Assembly (NCBI GenBank): GCA_028287235.1
Contig: JAQBQB010000026.1
Coordinates: 248,001-312,000 of the forward strand
Source of the DNA: Gemmatimonadota bacterium
GTDB lineage: Bacteria; Gemmatimonadota; Gemmatimonadetes; Gemmatimonadales; Gemmatimonadaceae
DNA: 64,000 nt
Direction of reading: 5' to 3'
The translations under genes and the position numbers were made by a program. The notes beneath the pieces were generated by a model. That model was not told the origin of the DNA and searched no databases. It saw only the letters and a program-made list of their open reading frames with translations. Positions 18,872-29,333 of this stretch are shown piece after piece. Each line of letters opens with the position of its first letter. The first letter of the stretch is position 1.

Positions 18872-19639
18872 ATGCAACGAACGAGCACGGGCACGCGACG
18901 GCTGCCCTCATCGCGTGCCGCGCTTCTCCGCATCGGCATTCTGGTCCTCTTGCTGGCTGTCGTCTCGTTCACCGGGTACAAGTTCGGCTGGTTCGACTAC
19001 CGCCACACGCTGGAGCACGTCGCGCGGCTGCGCAAAGCACACAGTGTCGCGGGTTTCACGATCGGCTTCGTGCTGGTGTACGGCATCGGTACGTCGCTCG
19101 GTATCCCCGGCCTTCCGTTCACCGTGGCTGCCGGCGCGCTCTTCGGAACGTTGCTCGGAAGCGTTCTGAGTTGGATGGGCGGAATGTTGAGCGCCGCGAT
19201 CGGCTACTGGATCGCGCGCACCGTTGGCCACGACGTCATCGTCCGCTGGCTCAAGCGCTACAAGCGCGCCGACGCGGCCGTGGCCAACGCGCGCGACTTC
19301 GCCGGCATGCTGCGGCTGCGACTGATCCCCGTGCTTCCGCTCGGCACCGTGAACTTCGTCGGCGGATTGGCGCGCGCGCCCTTCGTGTCGTACATCGCGG
19401 CGACGGCCATCGGCATCATTCCGTCGATGGTGATCTACTGCTACTTCGCCGACAGTCTGCTCGAAGGGGTCGGCAACGGACGGGCCGACGCGATGCGCAG
19501 CCTGATCGTCGCGAGCGTGCTGTTGATTCTGTTGTCGCTCGCACCGAAGTTGTTCAACCGCCGCGACAAGCTACTTCAAGTCGATCCGTCCGAGCCGGCT
19601 CACCCCACTCTCCGCGATCCAAAGTCGACGCCGCGTTGA
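18872..19639 (+). CDS. TVP38/TMEM64 (DedA-superfamily) membrane protein
   Basis: The 255-residue protein has about six hydrophobic segments and the SNARE-associated Golgi domain pattern: GIPGLPFTVAAGALFG, GSVLSWMGGMLSAAIGYWIAR, and LRLIPVLPLGTVNFVGGLA. Members are proposed lipid scramblases or transporters. The 3' end overlaps the convergent beta-propeller gene by 69 bases. Confidence 0.88.
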   Translation: MQRTSTGTRRLPSSRAALLRIGILVLLLAVVSFTGYKFGWFDYRHTLEHVARLRKAHSVAGFTIGFVLVYGIGTSLGIPGLPFTVAAGALFGTLLGSVLSWMGGMLSAAIGYWIARTVGHDVIVRWLKRYKRADAAVANARDFAGMLRLRLIPVLPLGTVNFVGGLARAPFVSYIAATAIGIIPSMVIYCYFADSLLEGVGNGRADAMRSLIVASVLLILLSLAPKLFNRRDKLLQVDPSEPAHPTLRDPKSTPR

Positions 19640-20542
19640 ATCGACCGTGACGTTGCGAATGACCGAGCCGCGCGTGGGAATGGCGACGACCTCCATGCGC
19701 TCCGTCTTCGGATCGAAGCGCACCATGTTCCCCTGCCGCGCCTCGTTGAACCAGATCGCGCCGTCGGGCGCGATCCCGATGCCGTACGGATTCGAGTTGT
19801 CGTTCGGCGTCTTCCATTCGCGTGTCACCTTCGATTTCGGATCGTACATGCCAAGGAAGCCGCGCGAATAGTCGGAGTACCAGATGCGGCCGTCGGACGT
19901 GATCGCGAGCCGGCGCGGACGAGTCGCCGCGTTGGGAAGATCGATCTCCGTCAGCTTCGCCGTCGCGGGATCGACGTGACCGAGCTTGTTCGTCCCGAAG
20001 AACGCGATCCACAGCGAGCCGTCTGGCGCGCGCTGCAACCCGTACGGAAGTGCGCGCGCGGTGGGCACGTCGTACAGCTTGACCGCGCCGGTCGCCGGAT
20101 TTAGCGTGCCGTACTTGTTCGCCTGCTGGGCAGTGAACCAGAGCATTCCGTCGAGCCAGAGCGGCGTGTGCGGATCGCGGGCGCCGGTCGGATACTCGGT
20201 GAACTTTCCGGTCTTGGGATCGAGGCGCGCGATGAGTCCCTTCGCGTTCCCCGTGTACCAGACGTCACCGCTCGGGGCCACGATGATGCCATGCGGCCCG
20301 GAGCCCGGTGTCGGCGTGGGATACTCCTTGACCGCGCCGGTCTCCGGATCGAGCCGGCCGATGTAGCTGCCCGGTTGATCGGCGAACCACACTCCGCCGT
20401 CGGGCGCCACGGCCGGATCGTGCGCGAACGCACCGGAGTGCGGGAGGTGGTATTCTTGAATGCTGAACGCAGCGGTGAGAGATTGTGCGCTCACGATGAA
20501 CGCGAGGCGAGCGCGACGTACGGAGCCGGTCTGGATCTGCAT
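19571..20542 (-). CDS. Virginiamycin-B-lyase-like beta-propeller protein
   Basis: The product has about seven repeated blades of the form APDGxxWF or SDGRIWYSD followed by GRLDPETG or GKFTEYPT, typical of streptogramin-lyase-like and NHL-type propellers. The N-terminus looks like a signal peptide. ATG 20542 is chosen because AGGAGG lies six bases upstream. The lyase activity needs specific active-site residues that I cannot confirm, so an antibiotic-lyase function is not claimed. The C-terminal 69 bases overlap the convergent TVP38 gene. Confidence 0.82.
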   Translation of the reverse strand: MQIQTGSVRRARLAFIVSAQSLTAAFSIQEYHLPHSGAFAHDPAVAPDGGVWFADQPGSYIGRLDPETGAVKEYPTPTPGSGPHGIIVAPSGDVWYTGNAKGLIARLDPKTGKFTEYPTGARDPHTPLWLDGMLWFTAQQANKYGTLNPATGAVKLYDVPTARALPYGLQRAPDGSLWIAFFGTNKLGHVDPATAKLTEIDLPNAATRPRRLAITSDGRIWYSDYSRGFLGMYDPKSKVTREWKTPNDNSNPYGIGIAPDGAIWFNEARQGNMVRFDPKTERMEVVAIPTRGSVIRNVTVDSTRRRLWIAESGVSRLGRIDLK

Positions 20543-20654
20543 GGAAGCCTCCTGGGGCGCGATCCGGCTCAACCATACCAGGCCCGGAGTTTGCCTGCAA
20601 CTTCACGCCTTCGGGCGCTGCATTCCTGGATTCCCATCAGCCTCATGAACCATC

Positions 20655-22715
20655 GTGGCTACCAGAAAGAATGATCGCCGAGCCGGCACGCGTCGCCTCG
20701 AGTTCGTCGTCATCGAGTGCGTGACGCCGGAGCTCGACGGCGGACGCTATCCGGTGAAACGAATCGTCGGCGACACGGTCTCGGTGGGCGCCGACATCAT
20801 CAAGGAGGGGCACGACGAGCTCACGGCGCGTGTCCTCTACAAGGGGCCGGGCGACGACGACTGGTCCGCGTCCGCCATGCAGTACGATTTCGACGACGAC
20901 CGCTGGTATGGTGCGTTCACCGTGGACCGCATCGGCCAGTGGACGTTCACGATCGAGGCGCGCACCGATCGATTCAGCACGTGGCGCTCGGAGTTGAAAA
21001 AGAAGGTCGCGGCGGGTCAGGACGTGAGCTCGGAGTTGATCGAAGGCGCGCAGCTCGCTCGCGCCGCTTCGCGTGGCACGCGCTCCAGCGCGACGCGCGC
21101 GTCGCTGCTGCACACCGCGAAGCTTCTCGAGGACCGGCGCGACACCGCGATCGAGAAGCGCATCCAGCGCGCGCTCGACGACGATTTTCTCACGCTCATG
21201 CAGGAGTACACGCGTCCGGCAGATCTCACGCGCTTTCGGCGCGACGTGAGCATCGTCGTGGATCGCGAGCGCGCGCGGTTCGCCTCCTGGTACGAGTTGT
21301 TTCCGCGGTCGCTCGGCACGTTCGCCGACGCGGCGAAGCGCCTCCCGGCGGTCGCCGAGCTCGGGTTCGACGTGGTGTATCTGCCGCCCATCCATCCGAT
21401 TGGCCGCACTTTTCGAAAGGGGAAGAACAATTCGCTCACGCCGGGGCCCGACGACGTTGGCAGCCCGTGGGCCATCGGGAACGAGCAAGGCGGACACACG
21501 GCGGTCGATCCCGCGCTCGGCGCCCTCGACGATTTCGACAAGTTCGTCGCGGCGGCGCGCGCACTGCGCATGGACGTGGCGCTCGACTACGCGCTCCAGT
21601 GCTCGCCCGATCATCCGTGGGTGAAGGAGCATCCGGAATGGTTTCACGTGCGGCCCGACGGCACGATCAAGTACGCCGAGAATCCGCCGAAGAAGTACCA
21701 GGACATTTACCCGCTGAACTTCTGGTGCGACGACCGGCAGGCGCTCTGGGACGCATGCCGCGACGTGCTGTTCTTCTGGATCGGCCACGGCGTGAAGACG
21801 TTTCGCGTCGACAATCCGCACACGAAGCCGTTCGCGTTCTGGGAGTGGGTGATCCAGGAAGTCCACGCCCGGCATCCGGACGTGATCTTCTTCGCCGAGG
21901 CGTTCACCCGCCCCAAGCGCATGAAGAGCCTGGCCAAGCTGGGCTTCACGATGTCGTACACGTACTTCACCTGGAAGAACGAAGCGTGGGACCTGACGGC
22001 GTATCTCGAGGAACTCACGCAGAGTCCGGCGGTGGAGTACTATCGCGGCAACCTGTTCGCGAATACACCAGACATCTTGAATGAGTATTTAGTGAGCGGA
22101 GGCCGCCCCGCGTTCCGCGTGCGGCTCCTGCTGGCCGGCACGCTGCTGCCGCTGTACGGCATCTACAGCGGCTTCGAGCTGATTGAGAACGTGCCGGTAC
22201 GCCTGGGGAGCGAAGAATACCTCGACTCGGAGAAGTACCAGCTTCGGCCGCGCGATTTCAACGCGGCGGGCAACATCAACGACGACATCAAGCGCCTCAA
22301 CGCGATTCGCCGCGGAGAGCCGGCGCTCCAGGCGTACGCGAATCTCACGTTCCACGCGAGCGAGAACCCGGCCGTCCTCTTCTATCGGAAGGCGTCGCAC
22401 GAGCCGGTCGTCCAGTGGACGAGCAACAAAGGGCACCCCGTTCCGGCCGGCGTTCTCGAAGCGCTCGGTGTGAAGACGAAGGGCGGGCACGACGTTCTCG
22501 TTGCCGTGAACCTCGATCCGCATTCGCCGCAGGAAACGATGGTCCACGTCCCGATCGCCGACATGGGCATCGCCGCGGACGAAGCCTACGTCGTGCACGA
22601 TCTGCTGACCGACGCGCGGTACACCTGGCGAGGGGAACGGAACTACATCCGGCTCGATCCCAACGTGCGGCCGGGACACGTGTTTCGGGTGGAGCGAGAA
22701 GTCGTGGCGCCGTGA
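20655..22715 (+). CDS. glgE: Alpha-1,4-glucan:maltose-1-phosphate maltosyltransferase
   Basis: This GH13_3 enzyme transfers maltose from maltose-1-phosphate to the non-reducing end of alpha-1,4-glucan. The 686 residues match the family length. An N-terminal beta-sandwich (DUF3416, residues 15-115) and a helical insert precede the barrel. The catalytic Asp386 lies in FRVDNPHTKP, Glu415 in FFAEAFTRPK and Asp473 in ANTPDILNEY, all characteristic of GlgE. The start is GTG 20655. It heads the trehalose/glucan block but is separated from treS by a repeat element and a small opposite-strand gene. Confidence 0.96.
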   Translation: MATRKNDRRAGTRRLEFVVIECVTPELDGGRYPVKRIVGDTVSVGADIIKEGHDELTARVLYKGPGDDDWSASAMQYDFDDDRWYGAFTVDRIGQWTFTIEARTDRFSTWRSELKKKVAAGQDVSSELIEGAQLARAASRGTRSSATRASLLHTAKLLEDRRDTAIEKRIQRALDDDFLTLMQEYTRPADLTRFRRDVSIVVDRERARFASWYELFPRSLGTFADAAKRLPAVAELGFDVVYLPPIHPIGRTFRKGKNNSLTPGPDDVGSPWAIGNEQGGHTAVDPALGALDDFDKFVAAARALRMDVALDYALQCSPDHPWVKEHPEWFHVRPDGTIKYAENPPKKYQDIYPLNFWCDDRQALWDACRDVLFFWIGHGVKTFRVDNPHTKPFAFWEWVIQEVHARHPDVIFFAEAFTRPKRMKSLAKLGFTMSYTYFTWKNEAWDLTAYLEELTQSPAVEYYRGNLFANTPDILNEYLVSGGRPAFRVRLLLAGTLLPLYGIYSGFELIENVPVRLGSEEYLDSEKYQLRPRDFNAAGNINDDIKRLNAIRRGEPALQAYANLTFHASENPAVLFYRKASHEPVVQWTSNKGHPVPAGVLEALGVKTKGGHDVLVAVNLDPHSPQETMVHVPIADMGIAADEAYVVHDLLTDARYTWRGERNYIRLDPNVRPGHVFRVEREVVAP

Positions 22716-22730
22716 GTGCAGCGTAGTTGT

Positions 22731-22955
22731 TGTCATCCTGAGCGCAGCGAAGGATCTGCTCGTCGCGCGGATTCCGTGCCCCAATCGGGACGCCTGTTAC
22801 AGCAGGGCACGAAGAACCATGACGACTGACGGAGCCTTCCCCCGCAACCGAAAAACGGCAGCCTGCAAGCTGCCGTTTTCCGTTGATCGTCGTTGCGTGT
22901 TCGGTTCTCCGTGGGGCCCAACGAGCCGAGATCCTTCGCTGCGCTCAGGATGACA
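22731..22955. repeat. 225-base MITE-like element with 27-bp perfect terminal inverted repeats
   Basis: TGTCATCCTGAGCGCAGCGA opens the left arm (22731-22757) and its exact 27-base inverted partner closes the right (22929-22955). The interior has no open frame of note and contains a second, unrelated hairpin. It occupies most of the roughly 300-base gap after glgE. Two further inverted repeat units follow to about 23000. Confidence 0.8.
22852..22879 (+). terminator. Rho-independent terminator after glgE
   Basis: An 11-bp perfect stem (AAAACGGCAGC, loop CTGCAA, inverted arm) has A-rich and T-rich flanks (TTTTCCGTT on the plus strand; the A-tract serves the minus strand), so it can end transcription from both convergent sides. 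It lies inside the MITE-like element. Confidence 0.75.
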
Positions 22956-23022
22956 CCGAAACGCGCTCAGGACGACAGCGAGAGGCGCTCAGGATGACAG
23001 CGAGAGGCGCCCGGGCTGACCG

Positions 23023-23622
23023 CTAAAACCCCCGCTTCAACCACATCAACGCCGTCCCGGCCGTCGCCAGCCCCATCGACACCAGCGCCGCGTTCCGATG
23101 CCGATCGGCCCCGCGAGTCGTGTTGTGCGCATCGCCCGCCAACAACCCGGTGATCGCGAACCCCGCATCAGACGCCAGCATCAGCGCGCTGTGCGACCAG
23201 ACCAGCGCGCGGTCGTCGGTGCTCTGCCGCGACTCGTACAGGTTCCACACCCCAGTCACGGTATTCACGGCGAACAACGCACCGAGTGCCCCCGCCACGC
23301 CGGCGTGCGTCGGTTTGACCCACGATCCAGGTGTTTCCGTGCGGGATATGAGCTTGTTCCCGAGCCAATATTCGCCGGCGAACAACGGGAGCTCGACGTA
23401 GCTCCCCCACCGGTGGATCTGAAGCCGCCGGTAGTACCAGTCGCTGTACGACACGGCGCGCGGCCGGCGGCGCACGGTGTCCGCCGCCGGCGCGCTGCCG
23501 AGGTCGGGCATCAGTCGTGCGTCCACCGACGGTTCATGGCGGTACCACGGAAGATCCGTAGTCGAGTCCGCCGACGGCGTAGCTTGTAACATGAGAGTGA
23601 TGAGCAGCGAGCCCAGAATCAT
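23023..23622 (-). CDS. Hypothetical exported or membrane protein
   Basis: From ATG 23622 the 199-residue protein has a signal-like N-terminus (GSLLITLMLQA), a charged stretch with SDWYYRRLQIHRWGSYVELPLFAGEYWLG, and then three to four hydrophobic, Ala/Gly-rich segments to the C-terminus. I know no function. It runs divergently from treS with 60 bases between starts. A longer frame from 23778 overlaps treS and is rejected. Confidence 0.7.
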   Translation of the reverse strand: MILGSLLITLMLQATPSADSTTDLPWYRHEPSVDARLMPDLGSAPAADTVRRRPRAVSYSDWYYRRLQIHRWGSYVELPLFAGEYWLGNKLISRTETPGSWVKPTHAGVAGALGALFAVNTVTGVWNLYESRQSTDDRALVWSHSALMLASDAGFAITGLLAGDAHNTTRGADRHRNAALVSMGLATAGTALMWLKRGF

Positions 23623-23682
23623 GCGAGTGCCTTGATCCGTGTGGAGTGGGTACGAGTCAGCCGTAGCTCCTTCGACACCCCT

Positions 23683-25394
<1,712 letters not shown>

Positions 25395-25395
<1 letters not shown>

Positions 25396-26909
25396 TGGCG
25401 AACGAGAACGTCACAGTCGCCGCCGCCGTCGCCGCGCTCTCGAGCGACGACCTCCTTCGCTTCCTGGGGAAGCAGCGCTGGTTCGCCGCCAAAGGCGCCG
25501 CGGTCTCGGGCGCGCGCGTACGCGACATGGTCGTGTTGCCATGGGGCGACGGAGCGTTCGGCATTGCGCGCATCGCCGTGCGCATCGCCGATGCGGAAGA
25601 GGTCTACCAGCTCCCGGTGGCGGCGCGCAAAGCGCGCCCCGATGGAACGCCCGACGTCGCGATCATCGACACGGGCGACGTCACGCTCCTCGATGCGGTG
25701 CACGATCCGGACTTTCGCGCCGGCCTGGCGTCGGCGGTCGCATCGGGCGTCACGGTCGCCGGCCCGAGCGGTGTCACCTGGGTCACCGGCCCGATCGGCG
25801 CCAAGCGCGTGACGCTCGGTGACAATCCTGTGACGAAGGTCGGAGCGGCCGAGCAGAGCAACACGTCCATCGTCATTGGCGACCGCGCGATCATGAAGCT
25901 CTTTCGTGTCCTCAAGCCGGGCGTTCACCCCGACGTCGAGGTCGCACACTTTCTCACCACGCGAACGGACTTCAGAAATACTCCGGCGCTCATCGCTTCC
26001 GTCGCCTTCGCCAGCGACGACGAGCGCATGACCGCCGGAATGGTGCAGGAGTATCTCGCCGGCTCGACCGACGCATGGAGCTACGCGCTCGAGCGGGGCA
26101 AGGAGTATTTCTCCGCGCCGCCGAATCGGGATGCGCCCAACACCTTCGCCGACGACGCCAAGCGCCTCGGCGCAATCACGCGCACCATGCACGAAGCACT
26201 GGCGAGCGACGACGACGATCCGGCCTTCGCGCCCGAGCCGGTGAGCCACGAGGACATCGATCGCTGGGCGCATCGTGCCCAACAGTCGATCCGCGACTCC
26301 CTGGCGCTGCTCGAGCGCCAGGTGTCATCGCCGGATTTTCCAAAAGAGCGAGTGGCCGAAGCGCAGGCGCTGGTCCGCCGCGGCGACCACTACATCGGAT
26401 GGGTCGACGAGATCGACGACCAGCTCGGCGACGATCTCGGGTCGAGCATCCGCGTGCACGGCGACTATCACCTGGGCCAGGTCCTGCACACGGCACAGGG
26501 CGACTTCATGATCATCGACTTCGAGGGCGAGCCGTCGAAGTCGTTGGCCGAACGCCGGGAGAAGACGTCGCCGCTGCGCGACGTGGCGGGCATGCTGCGC
26601 AGCTTCGCCTACGCCGCGGCGACGCTCGCGATGTCGGTCGACAAGAAGATCGACGCGGCCACGCGCGAGCTTCGCAGCGCCCGCTGGGAGCGTGACGTCC
26701 GCACCGCGTTCCTCGCCGGCTACCTCGGCGACCCGGCCGAACGGGACGATCACCCCGACGTGCTCCCTGAAGAAGAGGTGCACGTCCGCCAGCTCATCAC
26801 GCTCTTCGAGACGGAGAAGGCGTTCTACGAGCTCGCCTACGAGTTGAACAATCGCCCCGCCTGGGCGTGGATCCCAATGCGGGGCATTTCGAAGCTATCC
26901 GTTCGTTAG
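25395..26909 (+). CDS. mak: Maltokinase
   Basis: The enzyme makes maltose-1-phosphate from maltose and ATP, the donor for GlgE. The 504-residue protein has the N-terminal cap seen in Pep2/Mak (FLGKQRWFAAKG) and an aminoglycoside-phosphotransferase-like kinase domain with VHGDYHLGQVL (catalytic loop), MIIDFEGEPSKSLAERREK (metal-binding Asp) and SPLRDVAGMLRSF. The start overlaps the treS stop by one base. In some bacteria TreS and Mak are fused; here they are separate but co-translated. Confidence 0.95.
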
Positions 26910-26925
26910 CGTGGAGTTGTCTGTT

Positions 26926-27771
26926 CTATGAGCTCGCGAACGTGTTGCAGTCCGTCGTATTCCCAGACGCATACCCGCGCTTGAACCACGTCGCTCGCTG
27001 CTGCGCCGAGCCGTGGGTGAACTTGTCGGTGTTCACGTGGCCCGTCGTCGCGGCCTGAATGCGGTCGTCGCCAACCGCGGCCGCCGCGTTCATCCCCTGC
27101 TCGATGTCGCCCGGATCGAGCGCCTGCTGCGTGTGGTTGGCCCACACGCCGGAGTAGCAGTCGGCCTGTAGCTCGAGCGCCACCGACAGGGCGTTCGCCG
27201 CACCCGGATTCTGCTCCTGCGCTTGGCGCACCTTGGCATCCGTGCCGAGCAGATGTTGCACGTGGTGTCCAAGCTCGTGGGTGATGACGTACGCCTGCGC
27301 GAACTCTCCCGGCGCGCCGAAGCGGTCGCGAAGCTCGTCGTAGAACGAAAGATCGATATAAATCTTCTCATCGACCGGACAGTAGAACGGACCCATCGCC
27401 GCCTGGCCGGCGCCGCAGCCCGTGGGCGTGGCGTCGCGGAAGAGCACCAGTTTCGCGTTGTGCCATGGTGCACCCGTCTGCTGCGGCAGCAGCTTCGCCC
27501 ACGTGGCCTCGGCCGTGTCGATCACAAAGGTCACGAATTGAACTTCGCGAGCCTCGGCGGGTGATTGCGTCACCGGCGCGACCTCGCCGCTGGCCGTCTG
27601 TCGTTGTTGCGCGGGGTCGCCGCCCGATCCCGATACGAAGTCGCGCCCGAAGATCAGGCTCAAGACCACCAGGATCACCGTACCGCCGATGCCCATCGGC
27701 GCCATGCCCATGCCGCTCGACCCACGACGATCCTCGACGTTGTTGCTCGACCCGCCTGGACTCCAACGCAT
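26926..27771 (-). CDS. YpfJ-family neutral zinc metallopeptidase
   Basis: The 281-residue protein has an Arg/Gly/Met-rich N-terminus, one membrane segment (residues 28-45), and a zinc site HELGHHVQHLLG, with the distal Glu probably in ALELQADCYSG. Before it lies GCGAGQAAMGPFYCPVDEKIYIDLSFY, a family signature. The substrates are unknown. It is convergent with mak, with only 16 bases between the stops. Confidence 0.92.
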   Translation of the reverse strand: MRWSPGGSSNNVEDRRGSSGMGMAPMGIGGTVILVVLSLIFGRDFVSGSGGDPAQQRQTASGEVAPVTQSPAEAREVQFVTFVIDTAEATWAKLLPQQTGAPWHNAKLVLFRDATPTGCGAGQAAMGPFYCPVDEKIYIDLSFYDELRDRFGAPGEFAQAYVITHELGHHVQHLLGTDAKVRQAQEQNPGAANALSVALELQADCYSGVWANHTQQALDPGDIEQGMNAAAAVGDDRIQAATTGHVNTDKFTHGSAQQRATWFKRGYASGNTTDCNTFASS

Positions 27772-27853
27772 AGCGCGCTCCCTCTCCGGTGCGAACGCTC
27801 GTGTCCCCCCGACGCGAGCCGACTACGGAAAAGGCAAAAAGCCGGCCCCGCTG

Positions 27854-28402
27854 TCAGGACGGTGCGCGCGACATCACGATGTCCTGCTGCACGTCGCTGC
27901 CGAGCGTGAACGTCTGCGATCCCACGGCGCGAAAGCCCATTTTCTCGTAGAACCGGATCGCGCGCGCGTTGCGGTCCCACACCGCCAGCCAGAGCACGTC
28001 GCAATGCCAGGCTCTCGCCTGCTCGACGCACGCGTTGATCAGCGCCTCGCCCACATGCTGACCGTGCCACGCTTGGTCGACGTACACACGCTGTATCTCC
28101 GCCGTCGAACCTCCAACGACACCATCCGACCGGGTTCCGCGCCGCAGCATCACATACCCAACGGCGGCCTTGCCCGCGTCCTCGGCGATCCACGTCATCC
28201 GCTCGGTGTCACCGAGCTCCTCTGTCTGAATGGCCACGGAGAATGCGCCCTCCAGATACATGCGCATGTCTTCGGGGGTGTTCGCGCTCCCGAACGCCTG
28301 CTCGAAGAGCCGCGCACCGAGCTGCGCGAGCAGGCGAGCGTCGCCGGTGTCGGCGCGCCGGAGCTGGATCGTCCTTTCCACCCGTTGAGTCGAATCGGCC
28401 AT
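27854..28402 (-). CDS. GNAT-family N-acetyltransferase
   Basis: The 182-residue protein has GNAT motif A (VYVDQAWHGQHVGEALINAC, where GQHVGEA is the acetyl-CoA loop) and motif B (NARAIRFYEKMGFRAVGSQ). The acceptor is unknown. ATG 28402 is 56 bases from the divergent MerR gene, and a shared palindrome lies between. A TAAAAT box on the minus strand lies five bases before the ATG, so the transcript may be leaderless. Confidence 0.88.
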   Translation of the reverse strand: MADSTQRVERTIQLRRADTGDARLLAQLGARLFEQAFGSANTPEDMRMYLEGAFSVAIQTEELGDTERMTWIAEDAGKAAVGYVMLRRGTRSDGVVGGSTAEIQRVYVDQAWHGQHVGEALINACVEQARAWHCDVLWLAVWDRNARAIRFYEKMGFRAVGSQTFTLGSDVQQDIVMSRAPS

Positions 28403-28421
28403 GGCATATTTTAGCCACGAC

Positions 28422-28452
28422 TTGCGCCTCACGTAACGTGAGGGCGTACTCT
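28422..28452 (+). promoter_or_regulatory. MerR-type promoter with 19-base spacer and operator palindrome
   Basis: The -35 TTGCGC (28422-28427) and -10 TACTCT (28447-28452) are 19 bases apart, the long spacer typical of MerR-activated promoters. A perfect 17-base palindrome, CCTCACGT-A-ACGTGAGG (28427-28443), fills the spacer. It is the same core as the tipA/TipAL promoter. Transcription would begin about seven bases downstream, at the ATG of the MerR gene. Confidence 0.8.
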
Positions 28453-28458
28453 TGGTCC

Positions 28459-29226
28459 ATGAGCACGTATCGAATGCCTCACCAACGGGAGCCGGTCTTC
28501 GCGCATCCGCGCGGGATGAAGGTGGGCGAGCTCGCCAAGCGCACGGGCCTTTCTGTCCGCACGCTGCACTACTACGACGAGATCGGCCTCCTGCAGCCGT
28601 CGCAGCTCACGCAGTCTCGACACCGGTTGTACGGCGCCGCGGAGCTGGCTCGTCTCCAGCAGATCAAGTCGCTCCGGCAGCTCGGCTTCAGTCTCGACGA
28701 GATCCGCGGCTGTCTCGACACGCCGGAATTCTCGCCGCAACGCGTGCTCGAGCTGCACGTCGCCCGGCTGCGCGAGCAGATCGGGGAGCAGGAGCGGCTC
28801 GTCGCGCTGCTCGAGACACTGTCGGCGACATTCGAAGCCGGGTCCACCGCATCGGCCGACGATTTCATCCAAGCCATCGAGTGCATCAACATGGTCGAAC
28901 GATCATTCACTCCCGACGAGCTTCGGGAGATCAAGGAGCGCGGCGAACGGTTGGGACGCGATCACATTCGCGCGGTCGAAGCGGAGTGGCCGCGACTCAT
29001 CGCGAGCGTGCGGGCCGAGATGCAGGCGGGCACCGATCCGGCGAGCGAAAGAATGCGCCCGCTGGCGGCGCGGTGGCGAGAGCTCGTACGCGAGTTCACC
29101 GGTGGAAATCCCGGCATCGAGCAGAAGCTGCGGGCCGGGTACGTGGCAGAGCCCAAGCGCGCGGAGCAGAACGGTCTCGATCCCGCCATCTTCTCGTTTG
29201 TGAATAGCGCGATTCGCGCGCTCTAG
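28459..29226 (+). CDS. MerR-family regulator with TipAS-like C-terminal domain
   Basis: The winged-helix head has MKVGELAKRTGLSVRTLHYY, DEIGLLQPSQ and RLYGAAELARLQQIKSLRQL. A coiled-coil linker follows, then a C-terminal all-helical domain (about residues 140-255) resembling the TipAS antibiotic-recognition domain (RSFTPDELREIKERGE, MRPLAARWRELVREFTGG). Such regulators activate their own promoter when a drug binds. The palindrome upstream fits autoregulation. The start at 28459 coincides with the predicted transcription start. Confidence 0.9.
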   Translation: MSTYRMPHQREPVFAHPRGMKVGELAKRTGLSVRTLHYYDEIGLLQPSQLTQSRHRLYGAAELARLQQIKSLRQLGFSLDEIRGCLDTPEFSPQRVLELHVARLREQIGEQERLVALLETLSATFEAGSTASADDFIQAIECINMVERSFTPDELREIKERGERLGRDHIRAVEAEWPRLIASVRAEMQAGTDPASERMRPLAARWRELVREFTGGNPGIEQKLRAGYVAEPKRAEQNGLDPAIFSFVNSAIRAL

Positions 29227-29333
29227 TCGTGGCGATTCGCGTGCGACCGCGGGCATCGTCCGCCAGCGTACGTGTGGCGGGATGAGGCCTGCGATTTGCT
29301 TTCGGGCTGCGTCCACCACCCATTACGCATCCC

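Noticed and set aside
19571-20542. Virginiamycin B lyase as a resistance enzyme
   Set aside because: Only the propeller fold is clear. The catalytic residues could not be placed, and secreted propellers of this kind are common without such activity.
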